From: G020348385 sp964538085
Lineage (GTDB): Bacteria; Acidobacteriota; Aminicenantia; Aminicenantales; Aminicenantaceae
Direction: 5' to 3'
Assembly (NCBI GenBank): GCA_964538085.1
Contig: CAZIDF010000004.1
Coordinates: 124,001 to 188,000, forward strand
Length of the DNA: 64,000 nt
Shown: piece by piece, positions 43,858-52,689 of the stretch
Layout of the letters: each line of letters begins with the position of its first letter
Numbering within the stretch: the stretch's first letter is position 1
The notes under the pieces: model-generated
The model's input: only the letters and a program-made list of their open reading frames with translations
Database searches by the model: none
What the model was told of the DNA's origin: nothing
Position numbers and translations under genes: made by a program

Positions 43858-45006
43858 TTGAATAAAGGGACAACAAAAAAAATGAATGTAACCATCAAAG
43901 AAGTCAAATCCAAGAAAGACCTAAAAAAATTCATATATCTTCCCGAAAAAATACACGCAGACCACGAGACCTGGGTCCACCCGATTTACATGGACGAGTG
44001 GACATATTTCGACAAGAAAAAGAACAAGGCTTTCTCCTATAGCGACACAATCTTGCTCCTTGCTTATAAGGGGGAGGAAGTCGTGGGCCGGGTTATGGGG
44101 ATTATCAACTCCAGGTACAACGAGTACAAGAAGGACTACACGGCTCGGTTCGGGTACTTGGAAGCCTGGGAAGACGAAGAGGTCATCCGTGCTCTTTTGC
44201 TCGCAGTGGAGGACTGGGCCAGGGAAAAAGGAATGAGGAGGATGATCGGGCCCTATGGATTTACGGATCAGGATCCGGAGGGTTTTTTGATCGAGGGATT
44301 CCAACATCGTGCCACCATCGCGACCTACCACAATTTCGATTGGATGCCTGGGATGACCGAAAAAATGGGATACGCCAAAGATGTGGATTATTATGTGTAC
44401 CAGCTGGATGTACCTAAAGAGATTCCGGAATTTTATAAAAGGATCCTTGAACGGGTAAAAAGAAAAGGAAATTTCGAGCTTATCGAGCTGCAAAAGAGAA
44501 AACAGATCAAACCGTGGATTGTCCCCGTCCTCGATCTGATGAACGAATGTTACGTCGGGAGCAACATTTATGGATACACGCCGCTGGACAAGCAGGAAAT
44601 GATGGACTTGGCCAAACGCTATTTGCCCGTCTTGGACCCCCGATTTGTCAAAGTCATCACGGCAGAGGGAGAGATCGTGGCCTTCATCGTCGGGATACCC
44701 GATATGACAGCGGGAATAAAAAAAGCCAAAGGGAGATTGTTGCCCTTCGGGTTTCTAAAGATACTCCGTGCCGCCAAAAAAACCAAACAACTGGATCTCT
44801 TGCTCGGTGCGGTCAAAGAGTGCTATCGAGGTCGTGGCCTGGATGTGTTGATGGGCGTCGGGATGATCATGTCTGCCCAAAAGGCTGGCTTCGAAGTGAT
44901 GGACACCCACCATGAGCTGGAATCCAACGTGAAAGTTCGGGCAGAGATGGAAAAAATGGGGGGCAAGTTATATAAAAAGTACCGGGTTTATCAGAAAACG
45001 CTTTAA
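43858..45006 (+). CDS. GNAT-like conserved protein
   Basis: 382 residues, cytosolic. N-terminal KEVKSKKDLKKFIYLPEKIH, DTILLLAYKGEEVVGRVMGIIN and the middle RMIGPYGFTDQDPEGFLIEGF resemble the N-acyltransferase superfamily members often annotated as 'GNAT-like'. The second half shows VITAEGEIVAFIVGIPDM, then CYRGRGLDVLMGVGMI, an acetyl-CoA-loop-like region. TTG at 43858 has AAGGATG at good distance; ATG at 43882 is an alternative. Lone gene. Substrate unknown. Confidence 0.65.
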   Translation: MNKGTTKKMNVTIKEVKSKKDLKKFIYLPEKIHADHETWVHPIYMDEWTYFDKKKNKAFSYSDTILLLAYKGEEVVGRVMGIINSRYNEYKKDYTARFGYLEAWEDEEVIRALLLAVEDWAREKGMRRMIGPYGFTDQDPEGFLIEGFQHRATIATYHNFDWMPGMTEKMGYAKDVDYYVYQLDVPKEIPEFYKRILERVKRKGNFELIELQKRKQIKPWIVPVLDLMNECYVGSNIYGYTPLDKQEMMDLAKRYLPVLDPRFVKVITAEGEIVAFIVGIPDMTAGIKKAKGRLLPFGFLKILRAAKKTKQLDLLLGAVKECYRGRGLDVLMGVGMIMSAQKAGFEVMDTHHELESNVKVRAEMEKMGGKLYKKYRVYQKTL

Positions 45007-45122
45007 TTTACACAAGGACGTCCCATATTGGGCCTCCCTATATCAATGATTTGAGTTTTTAATAAAAATGAATAATAGAGTGTCCTGAATGGAGCTTCTC
45101 CCAGTGTCCACGAGGTTGAAGA

Positions 45123-46058
45123 CTATAATCCATACAACAGACCTTCTCTGTAGAGCTGATTGGAATCTTTGATGGGGAAAGGGGATGCTTGAATGGCGGC
45201 GATGGCACGCCTGACAATCTCGAGCATTTCGGGCTTGTCCTCGGGAAGTCTTCCTGCCACTCCATGGTAGATGATGTTTTGCCCTGCCCAAAGGTAGTTG
45301 GTCAGATGGTCACTGGCCAGATAGCCGTTTTCGATATCCAGGTTTTTCAAAAACAGCTCCACCTCTTGGAGTCTTTCCATCGGTGGGGTTAGCTCGAATT
45401 CACCACGACCGAGCATCTCATCGAGGGGAGTTCCATGCTGGATGGTCAGTGTTCTCAGGCGGATAAAATCAGGATTGGCCGAATTGAGAACCCTCGCGCT
45501 TCCAACGGCGTGTTCTTTCCACCGGTCTTTGCCTCCGGCGCCGCTGAGGAGATAAAAAGAGACCTCGAACCCAGCCTTTTTGGCTTTTTGTCCTCCCTTT
45601 ATCATCTGTTCAGGCGTTGTTCCTTTACACAATCGTTCGAGAATGATGGGATCGCCAGATTCCAACCCGAGGTGGAGTCGGTCTAAGCCTGCTTTCCTCG
45701 TGGCTTCCAGAAAATCCATTTTGCTCCTGAGGATGGTCTTGGCGCGGGCATAGGTGGTAATCCGCTGAGCCTCTGGGAATACTTTCCTGATGAAATTGAC
45801 GATCTCCGGTAAATCCTTGTGGAGAAGGTTGTCGCTGTCTCCGAGAAAAATGGTTTTGGCTTTCCCATAAATCTTCCGGGCAGATAGCACGTCCTGCTTT
45901 ATCTCCTCGATAGGCTTTCGTTCGAACTCCAGATTTTTGTACATCGCGCAAAAGGCGCAACGGTTCCAGGGACACCCCCTCGTTACGCGAATGAGAGCGC
46001 TCTGTGCCTCATTGGGAGGTCGGAAAGGAGGATAATCGTAGTAACCGACATCTGGCAT
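45123..46058 (-). CDS. Radical SAM protein with CX4CX2C cluster motif
   Basis: 311 residues starting ATG 46058, with AAGGA nine bases upstream. The motif RGCPWNRCAFCAMY carries the 4Fe-4S cysteines with four residues between the first two, not the usual three. The barrel continues with GLDRLHLGLESGDPIIL (ribose/SAM), FEVSFYLLSGAGG and IQHGTPLDEM, an arrangement like uncharacterised Elp3/HemN-like radical SAM proteins. Upstream frame to 46205 overlaps the fold-back element and lacks support. Activity unknown. Confidence 0.8.
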   Translation of the reverse strand: MPDVGYYDYPPFRPPNEAQSALIRVTRGCPWNRCAFCAMYKNLEFERKPIEEIKQDVLSARKIYGKAKTIFLGDSDNLLHKDLPEIVNFIRKVFPEAQRITTYARAKTILRSKMDFLEATRKAGLDRLHLGLESGDPIILERLCKGTTPEQMIKGGQKAKKAGFEVSFYLLSGAGGKDRWKEHAVGSARVLNSANPDFIRLRTLTIQHGTPLDEMLGRGEFELTPPMERLQEVELFLKNLDIENGYLASDHLTNYLWAGQNIIYHGVAGRLPEDKPEMLEIVRRAIAAIQASPFPIKDSNQLYREGLLYGL

Positions 46059-46118
46059 CTTTGTGTTTCCTTGTGGGTAATAGTCTACCTCTTTTTTCCC
46101 TGATTTCCAATCCTTTTT

Positions 46119-46335
46119 CCCCTTGGGGAAGCATTTCCAAATCCGTGATAATTTTAATATGGTCAGGGAAGCTGAAGAGGAAGTCATCCGGAGGCGAGCG
46201 GGCATGGTTCCTCGTAGAGGAGAGCGAGCCGAGGAACTAAGCGGAATTTCCTCGCTGGGGAAATTCAGCGGGCTGACGTTTCAGATTGCCTGACTGTTTC
46301 TTTATCACGGATTTGGAAATGCTTACTCCCCTTGG
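46119..46335. mobile_element. MITE-like fold-back insertion, about 200 bp
   Basis: Terminal inverted repeats AAGCATTTCCAAATCCGTGA (46129-46151) and TTATCACGGATTTGGAAATG (from 46302) match over 23 bases. The sequence CCCCTTGG stands directly outside both ends (46119-46126 and 46328-46335), an 8-bp target duplication. The interior is also palindromic: GTTCCTCG/CGAGGAAC, AATTTCC/GGAAATT and GTCAGG/CCTGAC. No transposase gene. Lies between the radical SAM gene and the sfsA remnant. Confidence 0.75.
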
Positions 46336-46349
46336 CACTCGGGGGTTGA

Positions 46350-46598
46350 ATAGGGGGTTTTTTCATCCTGATCCAAACCGCCGGACAGTCTCAGGCCCCG
46401 ACTGGCTACGAAGGAAACATCGCAGGAATAAGCGAGTGGAAAGGATTACATGAAGAATTGCAGGACCGGTTGAAAAAGCTGCATCCTGTGTCTGAAGCTT
46501 TAGCAACCAAAGAACCGACTTCCTCTACAGCGGAGGGGGATCTTCTCCTTCAGATCTTGAAAGAACTCAAGGCCATCCGCAGATCTTTGGAAAAGTGA
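46350..46598 (+). pseudogene. Open frame without a start, gene remnant beside the fold-back element
   Basis: 82 codons open after a TGA at 46347-46349. The frame reads FFILIQTAGQSQAP, then GISEWKGLHEELQDRLKKLH and ending LLLQILKELKAIRRSLEK, like the helical C-terminus of some protein. No ATG/GTG in a sensible place. The remnant starts 14 bases from the element and ends overlapping the sfsA GTG by GTGA. It may be the tail of a gene lost when the element arrived, or a chance frame. Confidence 0.4.
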
Positions 46599-46903
46599 AA
46601 AAAATCCCTCCTGGTATTCCCCTGTTAACGATTCCCCATATTTTATCTTGCCGGATCGTGGATCGGATCAATCGGTTTGTGGTGAAAGTCGAGATCGGGG
46701 GAAAAATATGTGCGGCACACATCAACAACACAGGAAGACTCCAAGAGATGTTGATCAAAGACAAAACAGGATACTGTTTCAGAACTCCACACACGGCGAA
46801 AACGGATTTTAGGCTTTTTGCTGTCGGGGAAAAAAACTTCGGGGCTCTAATCGACACCCTTGTATTTGACCAATCCGGACCTCGATGTTGTCATTCTCCA
46901 TCA
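46595..46903 (+). pseudogene. sfsA: Truncated sfsA-family gene
   Basis: GTG 46595 starts KKIPPGIPLLTIPHILSCRI, then NRFVVKVEIGGKICAAHINN, TGRLQEMLIKD and FGALIDTLVF: the N-terminal OB-like half of SfsA (about 90 residues). After about 46865 the frame enters sequence antisense to the 3' end of pgi and stays open to 47284 by chance, so its ~229-residue length imitates intact SfsA. The nuclease-like C-terminal half is missing. Deletion or inversion between sfsA and pgi is the simplest explanation. Confidence 0.7.
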
Positions 46904-48529
46904 CTAGAAAAATTCCCTCAGCTTCTTCAAGGCCCCGATGACATCTCTCCCGAGGGTGATCCGCAGCGCTCTTCTTTTTTTCTGTTTGAGCGCCCGATAA
47001 TCGCCCTGAGCCTGTGCTTCGATCAGGGCGCCGAAAGTAAAGCCGGTTTCTGGAACGGGGATATCCTGTTCTGGCACATCAGTGATCTGGATGGCGAGAA
47101 CGGTGTTGGGGCCGCCTTTATGGAGCTGACCGGTCGAGTGGAGAAAACGAGGGCCAAATCCCAGGGTTGTAGCCAAGCGGGTACGTTTGAGAAGCGCGCT
47201 TCTCACGTCCCGGAGAGCTTGCTCGATGTCTGGGCTTGGGGGGAGATATGCTTGTACGGCAACGTAATCCCCGGGATTGGCTGAGGACAGGAATTTTTCG
47301 AAGACAGATGTTTCGGCAGGTTCATCTTCGATCGAGAATTTCTGTACAGGGCTTTTGTCTGTTTCTGTTGTGTTTTCGCTCTTTTCCATGGCTTTCCGCG
47401 TCAGGTCTTTGGTCAGCTGCACATCCGGCTGATCGAAGGGCTGAATGCCGAGGACGGCTCCAGCAGAAGCGATGGCGATCTCCCATCTGAAAATTTCCCT
47501 TCCGATATCGAAGATATCTTTTAAATCGATCCGGATCGTAGGAAAATCGGAAGCTTCAAGATCGAGGAGCCGTTTTTCCAGTTCGGAGCGGTGATCCCCA
47601 TCCATGAAAAACCCGACAAAGACTCTATCTCGGCCGTAGCTTTCAGCCGGGGTTGGGGATTCTTCCACGACAGGAATGATCCCTTTCCCTTTTTTCCCGG
47701 TGCTTTCAGCGATGAGTTGTTCCAACCAAGGAGGAAACCCGGCTAGAGAAGAGGTGGTCCAGATGGTGAGTTTGTCCCGATGTCGAGCCAGCTCGCCCAG
47801 TGCGGCCCCTAAGACGAAACCGAGGGATTTTTTTTGTGCAGTCCGGCCCCTATCGAGAAGCTTCTGAATATCCATTCCGATCAGGGCTGCCGGAACCAGT
47901 CCGAACTCGGTGAATGCCGCATAACGGCCCCCCACATCGGGAGAGGGAAGGAATATCCTCCGGAAATTTTTGTCTTTCGCTAATCCGACGAGAGGCGAAC
48001 CTTTATCGGTAATGGTGGCGAAAGAACGTCCGGGCTTATCATGATTCTTGCTTACCCATGCCCAGAAATATCGGAATAAGGATAGTGTTTCAAGAGTGGT
48101 GCCCGATTTGCTCGAGACCAGGACCAGGGTGCTTGTGGGATTCAGTTTTTTCTCTGCAGCGATGATGGCTGCTGGATGGGTGCTGTCAAGGACCGTAAGC
48201 TCGGGAAAACCCGGCGCATTGCCCATGGTCTTCTGGAATACCTCCGGAGCAAGGCTCGACCCCCCCATGCCAAGGAGAAGAACGTGAGAAAAGCCTTCTT
48301 CTTTAATCTGGCGGGCGAAGGAGAGAAGCCCCTCACACTTGTCCTGCATTCTCTCCGGCAGCGCAAGCCATCCCAGGCGGTCTGCAATTTCTGATTGGGA
48401 TTCAGGATGCCAGAGGTCTGGATCCTTTTCCCATATCCGGGATGCGAACCGCTCTGCCTCCCATTGCTCCAGCCGGTTGTCCACCTCATCTTGCAACTTC
48501 CCAAGTCTAAGAATCAACGGATTTCCCAT
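46904..48529 (-). CDS. pgi: Glucose-6-phosphate isomerase
   Basis: Interconverts glucose 6-phosphate and fructose 6-phosphate. LLLGMGGSSLAPEVFQKTMG, LVLVSSKSGTTLETLSLFRYF and the region GGRYAAFTEFGLVPAALIG are the sugar-isomerase (SIS) core. 541 residues. It is the type seen also in transaldolase-isomerase fusions, here without the transaldolase. The rpe-like gene precedes it by 12 nt, so both are in one unit. The gene end meets the sfsA remnant. Confidence 0.9.
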   Translation of the reverse strand: MGNPLILRLGKLQDEVDNRLEQWEAERFASRIWEKDPDLWHPESQSEIADRLGWLALPERMQDKCEGLLSFARQIKEEGFSHVLLLGMGGSSLAPEVFQKTMGNAPGFPELTVLDSTHPAAIIAAEKKLNPTSTLVLVSSKSGTTLETLSLFRYFWAWVSKNHDKPGRSFATITDKGSPLVGLAKDKNFRRIFLPSPDVGGRYAAFTEFGLVPAALIGMDIQKLLDRGRTAQKKSLGFVLGAALGELARHRDKLTIWTTSSLAGFPPWLEQLIAESTGKKGKGIIPVVEESPTPAESYGRDRVFVGFFMDGDHRSELEKRLLDLEASDFPTIRIDLKDIFDIGREIFRWEIAIASAGAVLGIQPFDQPDVQLTKDLTRKAMEKSENTTETDKSPVQKFSIEDEPAETSVFEKFLSSANPGDYVAVQAYLPPSPDIEQALRDVRSALLKRTRLATTLGFGPRFLHSTGQLHKGGPNTVLAIQITDVPEQDIPVPETGFTFGALIEAQAQGDYRALKQKKRRALRITLGRDVIGALKKLREFF

Positions 48530-48541
48530 TTTTTAGGTCGA

Positions 48542-49180
48542 CTACGGAACATCTTGGATCATTCTGTTTAGGCTGTTTATTCTTTTCTGCATATTGTCCG
48601 ATTTGACAAGATAGGACCCGGAAACAAACAAGTTGGCTCCCGCTTCGTTGACCATTCCGATCGTTTTCGGTGTGATCCCTCCATCCACTTCGATATCCAG
48701 GTCGGGATTCATCTTTCTCAATTGCGTGATTTTTCCCATGACCTCTGGAAGGAAGGGGCTCCCATAAAATCCGGGATTTACGGTCATGATCAAAACTTGA
48801 TCGAGGACATCGAGATAATCGGCGATCAGTTCGGTTCCCGTTTCTGGATTCAGAGCTAGAGCAGCCTTTTTCCCGATACTTTTTATCGAACGGATGGTAT
48901 TCAGGGAGGTATTAGGGGATTCAAAATGGGCGATGATGGTGTCCATCCTCTTCCCATAAGTTTTTATCCATTCGTCTGGATCATCGACCATCAGATGTGC
49001 TTCGAATGTGTATCTACGCTGGGGCAATCGGAAGTCGAAATCCAACGATCGATTCGGGACGAAACGACCGTCCATGATATCCAACTGGACCAGATCGGCA
49101 TAGCCGGCAATTTTTTCGAATATTCCCTCCAATTGCGCCTGGTTTTTAGCTATGACTGCGGGCACGATAATTTTTTTCAC
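48542..49180 (-). CDS. rpe: Ribulose-phosphate 3-epimerase-like protein lacking one metal His
   Basis: TIM barrel of about 212 residues. GTG 49180 has GAGG about 5 bases upstream. Family blocks are LDIMDGRFVPNRSLDFD, YTFEAHLMVDDPDEW, LIMTVNPGFYGSPFLPEVM and EVDGGITPKTI. In Rpe the first metal ligand is the His of HxDxMDG; here the residue is Gln (LVQLDIMDG), with Asp34, the second His (EAHL) and the Asp of EVDGG retained. It precedes pgi by 12 nt. Epimerase of another sugar phosphate, or weaker metal binding, are possible. Confidence 0.75.
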   Translation of the reverse strand: MKKIIVPAVIAKNQAQLEGIFEKIAGYADLVQLDIMDGRFVPNRSLDFDFRLPQRRYTFEAHLMVDDPDEWIKTYGKRMDTIIAHFESPNTSLNTIRSIKSIGKKAALALNPETGTELIADYLDVLDQVLIMTVNPGFYGSPFLPEVMGKITQLRKMNPDLDIEVDGGITPKTIGMVNEAGANLFVSGSYLVKSDNMQKRINSLNRMIQDVP

Positions 49181-49259
49181 TTTTTCCTCACCCAAAAGAT
49201 CCATTTTACGCGTGGGCCACCAATAAGGCAAGCCCTCTTGGGTCCGATTGAGCAGGAGC

Positions 49260-50612
49260 TTATGCCTGGCTATCGATCAGCTCGAGGTACCGTTTTCCCT
49301 CCTTGAAGGGATTCAAAGATTTTGTGATTTTGAGTTTGACCTTTTCTTCCGAAAGGTCGATTACTTCCTGACTTTTTTGAGGATGGATGACTTCGATAAC
49401 AGGATTGAAGATGTCCTTCTCGTTTGTTTTCCTGACGATGGCGATCCTCCTGTTGCTGAGAGAAACGATCGTTCCTATCGGCCAGACTCCCATCACACGA
49501 TAAAAGGATTCGACGAGTTCTGGATCGAAAGCGCTCCCTTTGCCCTCTATCATGATATTGTAGATCTTTTTCGGCGGAAAATCCTTTTTGTATGACCTTC
49601 TTTGGGCGAGAGCATCGTAGACGTCACACATCGAGACGATCATTGATGCCACATGGGGTTTGCGAGGATGGGCGGGTTGGGGATAACCCATCATGTCATA
49701 TCTGAGGTGGTGTTCATACGCTACGACGGCCGGGAGCTTCCCTACAGCTTCCTTGTATTTCGTCAGAATTTCTGCGCCTTGGGTAGTGTGGTGCTTCATC
49801 TTGTAAAATTCATCTTCCCTCAATTTGGAGGGCTTTTTCAAGATTCTCCTAGAGATTGCGAGTTTGCCTACGTCGTGGAAAAGCCCTGCTATTCCCAGGT
49901 CCAAAACATCCTCCCGGGAATAACCCATCTTGGATGACACGAACATGGAGATGATGGACACATTCAACAGATGGAGGAAGGTATTCAGATCCTTTTTCTT
50001 TATGGATATCAGATCTAGCAGCTCCTGGCGTCTTCCCAAATAATCTTCCATATAATTGAGAACATTGAATTTTAATTCCAAATAATCGACATCTTCCTCG
50101 TTGAGCACATTTTCGATGATTTGGGATACATTCCGCATGGTTTTGTCTTTTCGTTTCTTTTTTTTCGTGGATTCGTCCTCCTCGGCTGCTTGTTGTGTGG
50201 CAAGGGCTCTGATTTTTCCGGCGCGGATGTTTCTGACGCCGAGAGCTGTGAGGTATTCATGGGCATCTGCCGTCCCCCGCTTTTCTCTGTCGATCAAAAA
50301 CAGGACAAAGCTGGACAACTCTTCTTCATTCAGATCTGGGAGGAAGACAATCCGCTCGATGTTCTTCTCCTGAAGGTAAAGGACGAGTGCGTTCAGCTTC
50401 TGACTCAGGGAGAAAAAGATTTCTCCTTCCCACGCTAACTCATCCTCGACGATACCGATGACCAGTTCTTTTTTCCTCGGCAGGACTTCCTGCAACGCCT
50501 TGAAGGCGTGGAGGATGAATTCCTGAAAGCTCGGGTGTTCTTTGGAATAGATCTTTCCTGCCTGGATGGCAGAACTCAAGTTGAGCAGGGCAATTTTAAT
50601 CTTTTCGAGCAT
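49260..50612 (-). CDS. HD-GYP-domain protein with N-terminal KEHP module
   Basis: 450 residues. Near residue 245 is GIAGLFHDVGKLAISRRILK (HD motif), then HHTTQGAEIL, YEHHLRYDMMGYPQ (HHExxDxxGYP-like; the usual DG is MM) and VSMCDVYDALAQRRSYKK. HD-GYP proteins hydrolyse c-di-GMP, but the degenerate GYP block leaves that open. Residues 1-115 contain the KEHP module (IYSKEHPSFQEF and the DLNEEELSSFVLF end) shared with the next gene. Overlaps that gene by 17 nt. Confidence 0.8.
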   Translation of the reverse strand: MLEKIKIALLNLSSAIQAGKIYSKEHPSFQEFILHAFKALQEVLPRKKELVIGIVEDELAWEGEIFFSLSQKLNALVLYLQEKNIERIVFLPDLNEEELSSFVLFLIDREKRGTADAHEYLTALGVRNIRAGKIRALATQQAAEEDESTKKKKRKDKTMRNVSQIIENVLNEEDVDYLELKFNVLNYMEDYLGRRQELLDLISIKKKDLNTFLHLLNVSIISMFVSSKMGYSREDVLDLGIAGLFHDVGKLAISRRILKKPSKLREDEFYKMKHHTTQGAEILTKYKEAVGKLPAVVAYEHHLRYDMMGYPQPAHPRKPHVASMIVSMCDVYDALAQRRSYKKDFPPKKIYNIMIEGKGSAFDPELVESFYRVMGVWPIGTIVSLSNRRIAIVRKTNEKDIFNPVIEVIHPQKSQEVIDLSEEKVKLKITKSLNPFKEGKRYLELIDSQA

Positions 50613-52548
50613 CGAGTTTCTCCAAAGCTCTTCTGGCTTCTTTTCGGACCGCTCTATGCCAGATATCTTTTTTTTGGCTTAGATCGAAAAGGTGGTCCCA
50701 GGCTTCCTGGATAGAGGAGTCTCCCACCAATTGAATGTGCCTTTTGATGATTTTATTTTTAAGACCAAAGGGGGAGGGAATGGCGAATAGAGCGTCCAGC
50801 GCTTTTTTTCTCGTCTCTTCATATTTCACCAGGGATGTCAAGGCCTCCTTTTTATGTGCCAGGCTCCCTTTTTGCATGATCTGCATCAGAAAATCTCCGT
50901 CCTGGATAGAGAGGAGTTGCATCGCCCGCAGCACTTTGGATTTTATGGTGTTGTTCCCTAAGGGATAAATGGTCTTCAAAATCTCCAGAGAAAGAGGAGA
51001 ATCTATCAACTTGACGCTTTCGGTCATGCGGTCAAGGAATCGGTTATCCGAGGATTTTTCCTCCAGATTGATCAGAAAATACAGCATGCTATCGGAAAAG
51101 AACTTGAAAAAAAACTGAAGGATGAAAGGCGTAATTTTATTCTCTGAAAAGACTTTCTGGAGATAGTCATTCACACCGAGGCCGCTTTGCTCCATGCTCT
51201 CCATGAAAAAGCCCAAGTAGGGAGATGACTGTCCCCTTAGAACGGCTTTCTCAACATGATCGCTTATCAACTTATTCGTCTTGATGGCGATCGTCTCGGA
51301 GGAAAAACCACCGTTCTCTTGTTTCAACGTTGTCGCTAAGTTTTTAAGAAACTCGAAATCCTCGCTTTCTCTGATTTCCTCCCACTCTTCCAGGATATGT
51401 GTCAACAGGGATTTTTTCATATCCACATCGGCCTCGGCAACAAAAAGATTGAGGAGGGTATACCTGTAGTTTTTTGTCAGTTGCGACCGGTCGAGCTGCA
51501 ATTCTTTTCGGATATCGATATCTTGGAGGAGGGAAGTCAGCGTTTCTCGATATATTTCTGATACGTAGGGGCTGGATGTTCCGGAGAGAAGCTCTTTGAT
51601 TTTGTTTCGCAGTTCTTTTGAAGCAGAGAGAGAATCATCCTTTTGCGCCTCCTCTTTGAGCTTAGACGCGATCCGGTCCTGCTTGTCTTTTTCCACGAGT
51701 TTAGAAAAAACGCTGAAACTCAGCGCATCGAAACTGGTATCGGTGGCTATCTCCTCCCACAGGGCCGAGGCAAAATCTTCTTCGCCGATATCAGCGAAGA
51801 TGACCCTGAGTTTATCAACCTTTGATTCGTGAGCCAATTTTTTATTTTTCACGAAACCCTTGACCAAAACCTTGGCGCAGGAATGAAACTGGTCTTCCTG
51901 TGCTTTTTTCATGTACCTCATGAGCTTATTGACATTCATGTTGAGTTCTTCATTTTCGGCAAAATCTTCAGGAGCCAGTTGGCCTGCGATTTTTTCGAAA
52001 CTTTCTGCGACTTGGTCCATCTGTTGTGTATCCTGTTTTACGATGGCTTCGCCCAGCAGGTAGGTCCAAACATCTTTCACTTCTTCCCCTTCCCCTTTGA
52101 GGAGTTGGGAGTAGTCCAGTTCCTCTACCGAAAGGTGAAATATTTTTTCCTGTTGCAGGATTTTCTGGAGTCCTCCTTCTTTATAAATTTCTTTGGGCGG
52201 GAGATGAAAATTGGCGATGAAAGTTGTCAGTTCTTGAATGTCAAGGCCTTGTCTGATTTCCAAGCTTTTCACTTTTCGGAAATGAAATATTCGGGCAAGT
52301 TCTCTAAACGTCTTGTCTTCTTCCCAGTACTTGCTGTCGAAATAAACCGCATTCGGAGTGAACCCGACCTTTAGGGGAGCGACGATAGCGAGAAGGAGGT
52401 CGATTTTTTCCTTGAGATCTTCCACCGATTTTGTGAAAGCGGGATGCTCTTTATGATAAAAAGAAGCGTTTTTCAGGGAAACTTTTAGAGCGCCGAACAA
52501 AGATTTTAAGGCGTCTTCCGTGCTCAAATAACCTCCCAACTCGGGCAT
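50596..52548 (-). CDS. Helical-repeat (HEAT-like) protein with N-terminal KEHP module
   Basis: 650 residues, unfamiliar. Residues ~20-115 (SFYHKEHPAFTKSVEDL and GLDIQELTTFIANF) match the N-terminus of the HD-GYP protein downstream. The rest is almost all alpha-helical with repeating 30-40-residue helix pairs (EILKTIYPLGNNTIKSKVLR, LLSIQDGDFLMQIMQKGSLA), resembling HEAT/armadillo repeats. No signal peptide. A promoter lies at 52587-52615. It could be a scaffold or sensor for the HD-GYP enzyme. Function unknown. Confidence 0.7.
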   Translation of the reverse strand: MPELGGYLSTEDALKSLFGALKVSLKNASFYHKEHPAFTKSVEDLKEKIDLLLAIVAPLKVGFTPNAVYFDSKYWEEDKTFRELARIFHFRKVKSLEIRQGLDIQELTTFIANFHLPPKEIYKEGGLQKILQQEKIFHLSVEELDYSQLLKGEGEEVKDVWTYLLGEAIVKQDTQQMDQVAESFEKIAGQLAPEDFAENEELNMNVNKLMRYMKKAQEDQFHSCAKVLVKGFVKNKKLAHESKVDKLRVIFADIGEEDFASALWEEIATDTSFDALSFSVFSKLVEKDKQDRIASKLKEEAQKDDSLSASKELRNKIKELLSGTSSPYVSEIYRETLTSLLQDIDIRKELQLDRSQLTKNYRYTLLNLFVAEADVDMKKSLLTHILEEWEEIRESEDFEFLKNLATTLKQENGGFSSETIAIKTNKLISDHVEKAVLRGQSSPYLGFFMESMEQSGLGVNDYLQKVFSENKITPFILQFFFKFFSDSMLYFLINLEEKSSDNRFLDRMTESVKLIDSPLSLEILKTIYPLGNNTIKSKVLRAMQLLSIQDGDFLMQIMQKGSLAHKKEALTSLVKYEETRKKALDALFAIPSPFGLKNKIIKRHIQLVGDSSIQEAWDHLFDLSQKKDIWHRAVRKEARRALEKLDARKD

Positions 52549-52586
52549 ATTCTTATCAGCCGAGTTTTTTTCCCTTGTTTATCCAT

Positions 52587-52615
52587 AAATTAATCCACTC
52601 TTGCCTCAATGTCAA
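52587..52615 (-). promoter_or_regulatory. Promoter of the KEHP pair
   Basis: TTGACA and TAATTT on the minus strand with 17-base spacing, about 40 bases before the ATG at 52548. Confidence 0.6.
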
Positions 52616-52654
52616 CAGCTTCTTCTCCGAAAAAAAGGCCAGATATCCAGTTTT

Positions 52655-52683
52655 TTGACACCAGCGCTTCCCTATGTTATACA
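52655..52683 (+). promoter_or_regulatory. Promoter of the CocE-type gene, leaderless
   Basis: TTGACA and TATACA with exactly 17 bases between. The -10 ends six bases before the ATG at 52690, so the mRNA should start at the start codon. Confidence 0.65.
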
Positions 52684-52689
52684 GTTTTC

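Noticed and set aside
45123..46205. Longer radical SAM start extending into the fold-back element
   Set aside because: The upstream ~49 codons are the repeat and have no ribosome site; the internal ATG 46058 has AAGGA.
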